DNA from: Lustribacter sp965277075
Lineage (GTDB): Bacteria; Vulcanimicrobiota; Vulcanimicrobiia; Vulcanimicrobiales; Vulcanimicrobiaceae
Reading direction: 5' to 3'
Length of the DNA stretch: 64,000 bases
Assembly: GCA_965277075.1 (NCBI GenBank)
Contig: OZ255707.1
Location: forward strand, 2,790,001 to 2,854,000
In this document: positions 1 through 7,875 of the stretch, piece by piece
Layout of the letters: each line of letters opens with the position of its first letter
How positions within the stretch are numbered: the first letter of the stretch is position 1
Position numbers and translations under genes: made by a program
Notes under the pieces: generated by a model
The model's database searches: none
What the model was told of the DNA's origin: nothing
Seen by the model: only the letters and a program-made list of their open reading frames with translations

Positions 1-728
1 GTATCGGTGCCGCGATCGCCGAGCGTTTTGCGCGCGCCGGGGCACGCGTCGCCATCGTCGCGCTCGCAAATGACGAACGGACCCAAAGAACGCTCGCCGC
101 CGTGCGAGCCGCGGGGAGCGACGGCGCCGTCGTCGTTGCGGACGTCGGTGATGCCGGCGCGGTCAACAGCGCATTCGAGCGTATCGGAGCGGAACTCGGA
201 ACGCCGGACGTGCTCGTGAACGACGCCGGCGTCGACGCGCTCGGGAAGAACGTGACCGAACTGCTTCCCGCCGAGTGGGAAGCGGCGTTACGGACGAATC
301 TTACCGGACCGTTCCTCTGCGTCCAAGCATTTCTACGTGGCTTGGGCAGCGACGGCGCGGGCGCGAAGATCGTGAACATCAGTTCCGTGCACGAAGAGTT
401 GCCGCGCGCCGGCGCCGCCGAGTACTGTGCGAGCAAAGGCGGTTTGCGCAACCTGACGCGCTGTCTCGCGCTCGAACTCGCACCGCGCAAGATCAATGTC
501 AACAGCATCGCGCCGGGCATGATTCTCACGCCGATGAATCAGGCCGACCTCGACGATTCCGCCAAACGCAAAGCCGACGAAGATACGATTCCGTGGAAAC
601 GCGCGGGTCAACCCAACGAAATCGCCGAGCTCGCGCTTTTCTTGGCGTCGCCTGCGGCGGACTACGTCACCGGTTCTACCTATGTGATGGATGGCGGCCT
701 GATGCAAAATACCGGTCAGGGTGCCTAG
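1..728 (+). CDS. SDR family oxidoreductase (5' end outside window)
   Basis: Short-chain dehydrogenase/reductase, NAD(P)-dependent and cytoplasmic. The reading frame is open from base 3, so the start and the first part of the glycine-rich motif lie upstream. What remains begins at IGAAIAERFARAGA, the end of the TGxxxGIG nucleotide loop. NDAG replaces the usual NNAG, NISS carries the catalytic serine region, and YCASK is the YxxxK catalytic pair. The tail NSIAPGMILTPM and DGG near the C-terminus are typical of classical SDRs. Only a few residues seem to be missing. The stop overlaps the GTG of the glycosidase-like gene, suggesting one operon; a sugar or polyol substrate is inferred only from that neighbour. 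Confidence 0.88.
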   Translation, partial: IGAAIAERFARAGARVAIVALANDERTQRTLAAVRAAGSDGAVVVADVGDAGAVNSAFERIGAELGTPDVLVNDAGVDALGKNVTELLPAEWEAALRTNLTGPFLCVQAFLRGLGSDGAGAKIVNISSVHEELPRAGAAEYCASKGGLRNLTRCLALELAPRKINVNSIAPGMILTPMNQADLDDSAKRKADEDTIPWKRAGQPNEIAELALFLASPAADYVTGSTYVMDGGLMQNTGQGA

Positions 729-1666
729 TGAGACAGCACACGAGCACCACCATCGAGGTCGCCGGTGATCCTGAGCCGCTCGTTCTGGAACGGCCGGAGG
801 CGTTCGCCGATGATTACGTTCTCAGCCCGTATGTGATGCGCCGAAACGACGGTTACGAGATGCTCGTGCGGCTCGTCAATCGCGACGACGATGCTTCGAA
901 AAAGGTCTCGCGCGTGCATCACGCACGGGGTCGCGACGGTCTCGCATTCATGGTGGGTGCGCCGGCGATTATCGCGCCCGGCGCTCCCGGCACCGACGAC
1001 GATCTCGGCTGCGAAGATCCGACGGTCGGACGCGACGCGAACGACTTCGTCGTGTTCTACTCCGGCTACGGCGGCTCGCAGAAGATTTCGTCAATGCTCG
1101 GCGCGCGGGGCTCGTCGTTGGCGCAATTTCACAAATTCGGCCGCGTCTTTCCCGACCAGCGCTACGCGAATCCGAAAGAGGCGGCGCTAGTGCGCACGTC
1201 CGGCGGCGTGCGTCTCTTCTTCGAGTATGCGACCGGCGGAGCGTCGCGAATCGGCGTTGCCGACGCACCGTCGTTCGACGGTCCGTTTATCTACGCTGAT
1301 TCACCGCTCGACGAACGCGCCGATCGATTCGACTCCTGGCACCTGAGCCCGGCGTGTGCGACGCGCCTGCGCGACGGCCGGCACGTTCTCTGGTACAACG
1401 GCGCGACGCGTGAGACCGACTGGCGCATCGGTTGGGCGCTGCTGAGCGAAGACGGCCGCACCGTCGTCGAACGGTGCGAAGAACCGCTCGTCGCGACGTT
1501 CGATCTCGAGCCGGGCGACACCGACATCGCATTCGCGGCGTCGGCCGTTGTCGAAGCGCCCGGCTCGGTGTCACTCTATTATTCAATCAGCGACCGGCGT
1601 TTGCTCCGTCAGCGCCTGCGGGTCGGCGGCGCGATCGCCGACTCCGCGATGGCCGTCGAGGAATAG
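728..1666 (+). CDS. GH130-like glycoside phosphorylase/hydrolase
   Basis: About 312 residues, starting at GTG 728, which shares its G with the TAG stop of the SDR gene. The motif GCEDPTV near residue 95 matches the EDP motif of the five-bladed beta-propeller GH130 family (beta-mannoside phosphorylases and related enzymes). Further propeller-like blades follow, with WHLSPAC and WYNGATRETDWRIGWA. Family members act on mannosides or other glycosides in the cytoplasm. Together with the GH38 mannosidase and the GT-C mannosyltransferase-like gene nearby, a mannoside role is reasonable but inferred. A general GH32/43/68-clan glycosidase is the alternative. Confidence 0.7.
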   Translation: MRQHTSTTIEVAGDPEPLVLERPEAFADDYVLSPYVMRRNDGYEMLVRLVNRDDDASKKVSRVHHARGRDGLAFMVGAPAIIAPGAPGTDDDLGCEDPTVGRDANDFVVFYSGYGGSQKISSMLGARGSSLAQFHKFGRVFPDQRYANPKEAALVRTSGGVRLFFEYATGGASRIGVADAPSFDGPFIYADSPLDERADRFDSWHLSPACATRLRDGRHVLWYNGATRETDWRIGWALLSEDGRTVVERCEEPLVATFDLEPGDTDIAFAASAVVEAPGSVSLYYSISDRRLLRQRLRVGGAIADSAMAVEE

Positions 1667-1773
1667 CGCGCACGCCGGCGGCGGCGTCGGCCGTCGCGCT
1701 GCTGCTTGCGATCGCGTATGCGGCGGCGGCCGCAACCGGAGAGCGCGGACCGGCCGCGCTCGCGATCCTCGCG

Positions 1774-2916
1774 ATGTTCGTGCCGGCTGGGCTGATCGTT
1801 CGCGCGTCGTGGCGTCTCGACGACGGCCGGGCCGTCGGAGCGCTGGTCGCGGTCGCGCTGTTGGTGCGCGTACCGTTCGCGTTCGCGCCCCCGCTATGGT
1901 CCAATGACGCGTACCGCTACGTTTGGGATGGCCGGCTCGCGCTACGCGGCGTCGATCCGCGCGGCATCGTGCCGCTCGATCCGTCGCTCGCAGCGGACCG
2001 CGCCGGATCCTTATGGCCGTCCATCGATTTGCGCACGATTCCCACCGTGTATCCGCCGCTCGCGATCGTGCTGTTCGAAGTGGCGGCGGCGATCGACGGC
2101 GACGGCGTGCGCGGGGCGAAAATCGTCATGATCGCCGGCGACCTGCTCAGCATCGCCGCGCTGCTCTGGGTGTTGCGGCGGCGTAGAGTGCCGCGCGGAC
2201 GCACGGCACTCTACGCGCTCCATCCGCTGGTACTCGTGTCCTTCGCCGGAGACGCGCACGTCGAAGCGTTCGCGATCGCCGGCGTCGTGTGTGCGCTGGC
2301 CGGACCGCGTGCGATGCGGGTCGTCGGGCTCGTCGCCGGCATCCTTACCAAACTGTATCCGATCGTTTTGCTGCCGCTCATCGCGCGCCGCGACGGGCGC
2401 GCCGTCGCTCTCGCCGCCGCCGCGGTCGTCGTCGCATACGTTCCGGCGTTTGCGACGGGACATCCGCTCGGATCGCTCGGAAATTATCTCGGTGCGCAGC
2501 GTTTCAACGAAGCGTTCACCGCGCTGCTGGGCGTGCGCGCCGCACTCGTGCTCTTCGCGCTTGCGATCGCGGCTGCCGCGTTCGCAATGTCGCGTGGGGC
2601 CTCGCTCGTTGCAGCAGCGTTGTTTACGATTGTCGCCTATCTGCTGTGTACGCCGAACGTGTTGCCGTGGTACGCAGCCGTCGTGCCGGCGGTCGTTGCG
2701 CTCATGCCCGCGCCGCTTGCAGGCCGGTTCGCATCCGCGGTTGTCGGCGCGCTCGCGTGGTCGGCGACGGTCGTGCTCGCGTTCGCCGTCCCGTGGTTCG
2801 TGCGCGCCGGCAGCGCGGCCGATGTTTGCCTCCGCGTTCTCGAGTACGCGCCGATCGTCACCGGACTCGCGTGGACGTTCGTCGTGCGTCAGGATGGACG
2901 CGACGACGCGCGGTGA
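1774..2916 (+). CDS. GT-C mannosyltransferase-like membrane protein (DUF2029/GT87 type)
   Basis: Multi-pass membrane glycosyltransferase that probably uses a polyprenol-phosphate sugar donor. Early on it carries SNDAYRYVWDGRLALRG and TVYPPLAIVLFE, the acidic first-loop and YPP motifs seen in GT87 and MptB-like alpha-mannosyltransferases; at least eight hydrophobic helices follow. The first in-frame ATG is 1774, but hydrophobic membrane-like sequence in the same frame continues upstream to about 1672 with no ATG, GTG or TTG, so the true N-terminus is uncertain. A non-standard start or a small sequence change is possible. The stop overlaps the next gene's GTG by 4 bases. Confidence 0.72.
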   Translation: MFVPAGLIVRASWRLDDGRAVGALVAVALLVRVPFAFAPPLWSNDAYRYVWDGRLALRGVDPRGIVPLDPSLAADRAGSLWPSIDLRTIPTVYPPLAIVLFEVAAAIDGDGVRGAKIVMIAGDLLSIAALLWVLRRRRVPRGRTALYALHPLVLVSFAGDAHVEAFAIAGVVCALAGPRAMRVVGLVAGILTKLYPIVLLPLIARRDGRAVALAAAAVVVAYVPAFATGHPLGSLGNYLGAQRFNEAFTALLGVRAALVLFALAIAAAAFAMSRGASLVAAALFTIVAYLLCTPNVLPWYAAVVPAVVALMPAPLAGRFASAVVGALAWSATVVLAFAVPWFVRAGSAADVCLRVLEYAPIVTGLAWTFVVRQDGRDDAR

Positions 2917-3755
2917 AACGTTCCGGCGTGCTGTTTCGCTGGCCGGCCCGTATCCTCGCCGTCGTTTGTGCCTTCGCGTGTGCGCCGGCGGCAGCGGCAC
3001 CGCTTCCGCGCCCCGCGCACGTCGTCATCGTGATCGACGAAAATCAGGCATTTTGGCAAGTGATCGGAAGCCGATATGCGCCGTGGTTGAATTCGATCGC
3101 AAGGAGCGGTGCGATCTTCACCGACTCGCACGGCGTCACGCATCCGAGCCTGCCGAACTATCTCGCACTCTTCGCGGGCGTCACGAACACCAACGGTGAT
3201 GACTGTCCCGCGGTCGGCTTTTCGCGGACCGCGCCCAACATCGCAAGCGAATTGCTCGCCGCGCACCTGACCTTCGCGGCGTACTCGGAATCGTTGCCGA
3301 AAGCCGGCTTCACCGGATGCTATGCCGGCGACGACTACGGGCGCAAACACGCGCCATGGACCGAGTTCAGCAATGTGCCGCAGCAGCTGCACCGCCCGTT
3401 CTCCCAATTGCCCCCGTACGATACGCTCGGGACCGTCACGTTCATCGTTCCGAATCTCACCGACGACATGCATGATGCGCCGGTGAAGACCGGTGATAGC
3501 TGGGCACGCGCGCACCTCGACGCGCTCGTCCGTTGGGCGCAGGGTCACGATACGCTCGTCGTCTTCACCTGGGACGAGGGCTACGACAAGCCTAACTCAC
3601 TGCCGACGTTTTTCGTCGGCCCAATGGTGAAGGCGGGACGCTTCTCCGAACACGTCGATCACTATCGCGTCTTGCGGACGCTCGAAGATATGTATGGCCT
3701 CGCGCCGACCGGCAAAGCGGCGCAGGTTGCGCCGATCACCGACGTCTGGCGTTAA
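2913..3755 (+). CDS. Secreted phosphoesterase, alkaline-phosphatase superfamily
   Basis: 280 residues from GTG 2913 (GTGA overlap with the upstream stop). An N-terminal signal peptide (RWPARILAVVCAFAC followed by APAAAAP) predicts export. HVVIVIDENQ at the start of the mature part, THPSLPNYLALFAG, and VVFTWDEGYDKPN with TFFVGPMVK match the PF04185 phosphoesterase family (AcpA acid phosphatase and phospholipase C relatives), which hydrolyses phosphomonoesters or phosphodiesters with bound metal. The canonical Asn/Glu and His/Asp metal ligands appear to be present. Coupling to a GT-C transferase suggests a role in envelope glycan or lipid-phosphate turnover; that is inference. Confidence 0.82.
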   Translation: MKRSGVLFRWPARILAVVCAFACAPAAAAPLPRPAHVVIVIDENQAFWQVIGSRYAPWLNSIARSGAIFTDSHGVTHPSLPNYLALFAGVTNTNGDDCPAVGFSRTAPNIASELLAAHLTFAAYSESLPKAGFTGCYAGDDYGRKHAPWTEFSNVPQQLHRPFSQLPPYDTLGTVTFIVPNLTDDMHDAPVKTGDSWARAHLDALVRWAQGHDTLVVFTWDEGYDKPNSLPTFFVGPMVKAGRFSEHVDHYRVLRTLEDMYGLAPTGKAAQVAPITDVWR

Positions 3756-3762
3756 AATCCTA

Positions 3763-3782
3763 CGGCGCGTTTTCACGCGCCG
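3763..3782. terminator. Hairpin after the phosphoesterase gene
   Basis: A perfect 7-bp GC-rich stem (CGGCGCG/CGCGCCG) with a 6-base loop begins 8 bases after the stop of the phosphoesterase. There is no T-run behind it, so it is at best a weak or Rho-assisted terminator. Confidence 0.35.
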
Positions 3783-3820
3783 ATTGTATCGGCATCGGTA
3801 AGACTTCATACAGACCGGCG

Positions 3821-3979
3821 CGCTCGCAGCGAGCAGTCATCGAACTGGGCTTTTTCGGCGGCTTGACGCATCGCCAGATCGCCCGTGCAACGGGCTCGCC
3901 GCTGGGAACCATCAAAACGCGAGTCCGCACCGGTCTTCGACGGCTGCGGACGACCCTCGTCCTCGAAGGCGTGATCTAG
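3821..3979 (+). pseudogene. ECF sigma factor remnant (region 4 only)
   Basis: Translating the frame that ends at TAG 3977-3979 gives a clean sigma-70 region 4: RAVIELGFFGGLTHRQIA followed by ATGSPLGTIKTRVRTGLRRL, the helix-turn-helix that reads the -35 element in SigK-like ECF sigma factors. Region 2 and any start codon are absent. The frame is open upstream but contains no ATG, GTG or TTG and no recognisable sigma sequence. It is therefore a 3' fragment of a lost sigma factor. Its stop codon lies in the CTAG end of the adjoining repeat. Confidence 0.72.
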
Positions 3980-4142
3980 TGTGCCGTCTCGTAAGTTCTC
4001 ATACGAAATCTCGCTCGTCTTTTTCGCCGGCTCATCGTCGCTCTTCGGTCACAACGCTACGTCGTTGCTTCCTCATCGCTCCTTGATCTAACAAAAAATC
4101 CTTCGCGATCTTCCGCAGGGAGCTTCCGAGACAGTACACTAG
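3976..4142. repeat. CTAG-flanked inverted-repeat element, copy A (divergent)
   Basis: 167 bp bounded on both sides by CTAG. The left end reads CTAGTGTGCCGTCTCGTAAG and the right end, reverse complemented, CTAGTGTACTGTCTCGGAAG: a terminal inverted repeat of about 20 bp with three mismatches. The interior shares TCGC-rich patches with copies B and C but has diverged. No reading frame inside looks coding. The left CTAG contains the stop of the sigma remnant and the right CTAG the stop of the converging Crp/Fnr gene. Confidence 0.7.
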
Positions 4143-5044
4143 CTGTGAGCCCCATCCGCCCGGCCCTGTCCGTTGTGGCCGTTTACTGCGCGCAATAAGC
4201 CGGCGAATTGCTTACGGGCAACCGCGTAGCATTCGCAGGATGCATTTTCGAGCCCGGCACGGTCGAGAATGGTGATGACACCGCGACCGTAGCGGATGAA
4301 GCCGGCTTGTTGCAGCGTGCCGGCCGCGATGGTAACTCCGGAACGCTGGGTTCCGAGCATCATCGCCAAGTACTCGTGGGTCAATCTAATCGCCGGTGAG
4401 TCGACCCGATCTTGGCTCATGAGCAACCATCGAGAGCAGCGTTCGTACACGCTATGAAGGCGATTGCATGCTGCGAGTTGCCCGAGCATATTGACGTATC
4501 CCTGAACGTATCGATCCAACAATTGGCGAAACGTCGGGTCCGCCCGCAGTACCTGAAAGAGCTTTGCGTCGATCTTGATGGCCGTTCCGGGAACCTGACA
4601 GTAGCACTCGTTTGCGGTCGCGGAAGCGCCTAAAAGAAGTGGTAACGCCGTGGTGCCTTCGCGACCGATCGTGCCGACTTCGATCATACGGCCGTCTTCC
4701 ATCCGTGTGACGATCGAGAGCACGCAATCGACCGGAAAGAAGACGGTGTCGATATGCTGCTCGGGTTGATAGATCTGATGCCGAACGCGAAGATTGACAA
4801 GCGTGCCCTGTTCGTAGACAGCCTTGGCTTCGGAGCCGTCGAGACCGGCCAGGACCGCGTTGAGATGTAAAACTTTCGACAGCGTCTTCGTCGATGGGTC
4901 GCGCACCGGAAGTACTGTCTTCGAAGTCTTCGTAACCAAAGTAACCCCGCAGGGAAGAGTCAAAAAACTGGAAGAACCGGTATTGTTCGTGCAGCTTAAC
5001 GTGTGCGATATCGCACAACGAATTTCCTGTGAATCCGCTCGCAA
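4139..5044 (-). CDS. Crp/Fnr family transcriptional regulator (paralog 1)
   Basis: Up to 301 residues. It has a cyclic-nucleotide-binding-like beta-roll (IDTVFFPVDCVLSIVTRMEDG, then VGTIGREGTTALPLLLGA) and a C-terminal winged helix (CNRLHSVYERCSRWLLMSQD, LTHEYLAMMLGTQRSGVT, IRYGRGVITILDRAGLE), ending in the SCECY-like motif shared with its two neighbours. The ligand is unknown. The first 45 or so residues do not look like the family, so translation may start further in. It follows paralog 2 on the same strand by 26 bases, so the two may be co-transcribed. Its stop codon lies in the end of repeat copy A. Confidence 0.85.
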   Translation of the reverse strand: MRADSQEIRCAISHTLSCTNNTGSSSFLTLPCGVTLVTKTSKTVLPVRDPSTKTLSKVLHLNAVLAGLDGSEAKAVYEQGTLVNLRVRHQIYQPEQHIDTVFFPVDCVLSIVTRMEDGRMIEVGTIGREGTTALPLLLGASATANECYCQVPGTAIKIDAKLFQVLRADPTFRQLLDRYVQGYVNMLGQLAACNRLHSVYERCSRWLLMSQDRVDSPAIRLTHEYLAMMLGTQRSGVTIAAGTLQQAGFIRYGRGVITILDRAGLENASCECYAVARKQFAGLLRAVNGHNGQGRADGAHS

Positions 5045-5070
5045 TGTCCGCGCGTCCGTGTGCCCCGGCT

Positions 5071-5700
5071 TCAGCCTTTCGCGCTTCCAATACGCTCGAT
5101 CTTACGGGCAACCGAGCGATAACATTCGCACGATTGCAACTCGAGGCGCCTCTTATCGATGATACTGATCCTGCCAAGTCGATAACGAATGATCCCCAGT
5201 CGTTGCAGGCGATTGACCGTTACCGACACGCTCGAGCGGCGAACGCCGAGCGTTTGCGCCAACAGCTCGTGCGTGAGCAGAAACTCCAGGGCGCCGACGC
5301 GATCGGCGGTAATCAAGAGCCAGCGCGCGCAGCGTTGAGCGATATTGTGGAGTCCGTTACACGCAACGGACTGCGCCATGAACGCTAAGACGCCCACGAC
5401 ATACCGCGAGACCACGCCCTTCAGGCTCGCGCTTCGGTCCGCATGTGAGGCAAACATGGAGGTCGTCATAAACAGCATCGACCCGGAAATCTGGCAGGTC
5501 ACATTGAATCGGGAGTTTTCCGTCGTCGCGAGGATACCGGAGCCCAGCATCCCCTCGCACCCCACACCGCGCACTTCAATAGCCGCCGTTTTTGAGGCAT
5601 AGGTCGTCGACATCACCGCGCCCCGGGGAAAGTAGACGCCCGAGAACGGTGCCCCGTGGGAGAGAAGTCGATCCTGCGACCTGATCTCGATTCGATCCAA
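5071..5700 (-). CDS. Crp/Fnr family transcriptional regulator (paralog 2, start unclear)
   Basis: 209 residues if translated from TTG 5700. It shows the effector roll (SGVYFPRGAVMSTTY, GVGCEGMLGSGIL), the linker CNGLHNIAQRCARWLLITAD, and the helix-turn-helix LTHELLAQTLGVRRSSVSVT with wing IRYRLGRISIID and ending SCECY. Family-like sequence (NQLIQAIALPDRKAFVADL) continues upstream in frame without any ATG, GTG or TTG; a CTG codon at 5746-5748 is one possible start. Either a non-standard start is used or the 5' end is damaged. Divergent from the STAS gene. Confidence 0.75.
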   Translation of the reverse strand: MDRIEIRSQDRLLSHGAPFSGVYFPRGAVMSTTYASKTAAIEVRGVGCEGMLGSGILATTENSRFNVTCQISGSMLFMTTSMFASHADRSASLKGVVSRYVVGVLAFMAQSVACNGLHNIAQRCARWLLITADRVGALEFLLTHELLAQTLGVRRSSVSVTVNRLQRLGIIRYRLGRISIIDKRRLELQSCECYRSVARKIERIGSAKG

Positions 5701-5981
5701 ATCTGCTACGAACGCTTTGCGGTCCGGTAACGCGATGGCTTGGATCAGTTGATTTCGCGGATACGTGCTTTTCGTCGTACCGTCGACTTTCCGCGAGTCG
5801 CGAGATGTGATGAACGGGTGCGCGAGCGGGCACCTTCGCTGCGAGGCCTGAGTATAGCACGGAGTTCCGCGCGTCGACGGATTCGGTCCGGCGGAGGGTC
5901 CGAATCCACACAGACGGGTGCTACTCCGGTCGGTTACGCTCGATGACGAACCCCTAAAGCCACTGCAGATCGGAGGGCCGC

Positions 5982-6308
5982 ATGTTTCTCATCGAAACAG
6001 GGCCCACTTCTATTGTTGTCAACGTTCGATCCGAGACGGACATCAGTACGGTCGATACGTTCCTGGACGCGCTTTTGGCTGCGTGCGGAAGCGCCGGATC
6101 GAAGGCGGTCATCGTCGACCTTCGACGTTGTCGCTTCATGGATTGTGCCTGTCTTACCGCGCTTCTGACGGCGCGGAAGCGAAATACGAACGTTTCCCTA
6201 TCAGTCGTCCTGAAGAACCCCTCGCTGATTCACAAGCTTTTCTCACTTACCAATCTCCTTGAGACATTCCACGCGACCGACGGCGACGGCGCCGCGATCG
6301 CCGTTTGA
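5982..6308 (+). CDS. STAS-domain protein (anti-sigma factor antagonist-like)
   Basis: 108 residues, a single STAS domain. The beta-alpha order is visible: IVVNVRSETDISTVDTF, then AVIVDLRRCRFMDCACLTAL and a C-terminal half typical of SpoIIAA-like antagonists. The usual phosphorylated serine in the DxSxxxF/DS segment is not obvious: the segment reads FMDCACLTAL, with cysteine where serine is common. So it may signal without the usual phosphorylation, or act as a sensor partner. A strong GGAGGG ribosome-binding site sits about 6 bases before the ATG. The Crp/Fnr gene that follows is 4 bases away, so the two are probably one unit. Confidence 0.78.
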   Translation: MFLIETGPTSIVVNVRSETDISTVDTFLDALLAACGSAGSKAVIVDLRRCRFMDCACLTALLTARKRNTNVSLSVVLKNPSLIHKLFSLTNLLETFHATDGDGAAIAV

Positions 6309-6312
6309 AAGC

Positions 6313-7083
6313 GTGCCTACGGTGATATCGGCCCCGGTCACATCGACCAAAACGGGCAACTTGTTCCTCGACGCGCTTTCCAGCGAATCGAGGTCGGCGC
6401 TGCTGCCGCACCTGCGCAGCGTCGTGCTTCCGAACCGATTTCAATGTTCGGTGTTCGGTCGCCCGGCAACCACGATTTTCTTTCCGCTCGACGGCTTGAT
6501 CTCGATTGTCGGGCGCCTGCATGACGGCGGTGCGCACGAGGTCCGAGTCGTCGGCCGCGACGGCTCCCTTGGCGCACTCGCGGTTCTCTTTGATGGTCCG
6601 ACGTTGTTTGACTCGTTCGTTCAGATTCCGGGGACCCATCTTGAAATGGATGCCGACGCGTTTGCGAACCAATTGCAAGACGATGCCGCGCTGCGGGCGT
6701 TGCTGCTTCGTTTTGCTCACGCGTCGTTTACGACGATTGCACAGTCTTCGATTTGCAACGGGACACATTCGATCGTCCAACGGAGCGCCCGATGGCTTTT
6801 ACTCGCGCACGATCGGGTTAGCGGCGACGTCATACGGCTAACGCACGAGCTTCTCGGGGAAATGCTGAACGTTCGGCGAGCCGGTATTACGGAAGCCGCG
6901 CTTCACTTGCGTGAAACGGGAGCGATTCGCTACACCCGCGGAAACATCGGCATCGCGAGTCGGTCAACGTTGGAAGAACTGTCCTGCGAATGTTACACGT
7001 CGATCAACGACCGTGCCGCAGCGGTCCTTGGGTACGACATTCGGAAACGAACTGGGCCGATTCGCGAGCGCATCGCGCGCTGA
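6313..7083 (+). CDS. Crp/Fnr family transcriptional regulator (paralog 3)
   Basis: About 256 residues from GTG 6313, 4 bases after the STAS stop; a TTG at 6259 inside the STAS gene is less likely. Effector roll: TTIFFPLDGLISIVGRLHDG and VVGRDGSLGALAVLF. DNA-binding part: CNGTHSIVQRSARWLLLAHD, LTHELLGEMLNVRRAGITEA, IRYTRGNIGIASRSTLEEL, ending SCECY. Same architecture as the two regulators on the opposite strand, so the cluster contains three diverged copies. Co-transcription with a STAS protein suggests a sensory or stress circuit; the signal is unknown. Confidence 0.85.
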   Translation: MPTVISAPVTSTKTGNLFLDALSSESRSALLPHLRSVVLPNRFQCSVFGRPATTIFFPLDGLISIVGRLHDGGAHEVRVVGRDGSLGALAVLFDGPTLFDSFVQIPGTHLEMDADAFANQLQDDAALRALLLRFAHASFTTIAQSSICNGTHSIVQRSARWLLLAHDRVSGDVIRLTHELLGEMLNVRRAGITEAALHLRETGAIRYTRGNIGIASRSTLEELSCECYTSINDRAAAVLGYDIRKRTGPIRERIAR

Positions 7084-7875
7084 TCACGGCGCGCTGCCGC
7101 GCGTGACGTCGGCGAGCGCTTGTGCGAAGCGCGTCAACGCCGAGTAGCGATGGACGTCGAGGAGGCTCTCCGAATCGCCGGCGTTCCCCCAATCCTCCGT
7201 GAAGGCGAGCGCGTAGCCATTTGCGGCGGCGAGGTGCTCGAGGCGAACGTCGTAGTTGTCCTCGGGATACACCAGCGCGTAGATCGTGCGGCCGAGATGA
7301 TACTGGAGCGACGAACGCGAGAGCGCCAGTTCGTGCGCGACGCCGGCGTCGCTGAGCACGCGTAAATCGGGCGGATGATTCGCGGTAAGACTCTGAATCG
7401 TCACGAGGCCGCTGCGCGACATTGCGAGCAGCTGCGCCCACGTCGTGTGTTTCTTGCCGTGCGTCGTCGTTCCGACGAAATTCGAGTGCACGAAGAGCGT
7501 TGCCGGGAAGCGATAGTGCTGCAAGAGCGGGAACGCGTTTTCGTAAATGCCGTGGCCGTTGTCGTCGAAGGTCAGCACGAGCGGCTTGGCCGGCAGCGGT
7601 GTACCACGCTGCAGGTGGGCGCGCAGCGCGTCGAGCGTGACGACATGGAAACCGCCGTGTGCGATCGCCGCGAGCTCCGTGCGGAAGGTATCGACCGGCG
7701 TGTCGAACCAAACTTCGTTCGGACCCGCCACGACGTCGTGCCACACGATGACGGCGACGTACGGCGTCCTACCGCCGGCCACGACCTGCGGTAGCGCTTC
7801 CTCCGCACCACGCACGGGCACCGCGACGAGCATGAACCATACCAGAGCGATTGAGGCGAGGAAGCGGTAGTCCAT
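7084..7875 (-). CDS. Polysaccharide deacetylase family protein, exported
   Basis: About 263 residues from ATG 7875 (MDYRFLASIALVWF, a signal or anchor segment); an upstream ATG at 7968 is possible. The NodB-type fold is shown by VIVWHDV, then LVLTFDDNGHGIYENAFPLL (TFDD metal/catalytic pair) and ATLFVHSNFVG. The second metal motif, normally H-S/T-xx-HP, reads SLTANHPPD: the first histidine seems replaced by leucine, so metal binding and activity may differ. Family members deacetylate N-acetyl sugars on envelope polymers. The start shares a CATG with the divergent NAGPA gene. Confidence 0.8.
   Translation of the reverse strand: MDYRFLASIALVWFMLVAVPVRGAEEALPQVVAGGRTPYVAVIVWHDVVAGPNEVWFDTPVDTFRTELAAIAHGGFHVVTLDALRAHLQRGTPLPAKPLVLTFDDNGHGIYENAFPLLQHYRFPATLFVHSNFVGTTTHGKKHTTWAQLLAMSRSGLVTIQSLTANHPPDLRVLSDAGVAHELALSRSSLQYHLGRTIYALVYPEDNYDVRLEHLAAANGYALAFTEDWGNAGDSESLLDVHRYSALTRFAQALADVTRGSAP

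Noticed and set aside
2011..3000. 329-codon minus-strand frame over the mannosyltransferase end
   Set aside because: Arg/His/Glu-rich, no homology pattern and it crosses two real genes.
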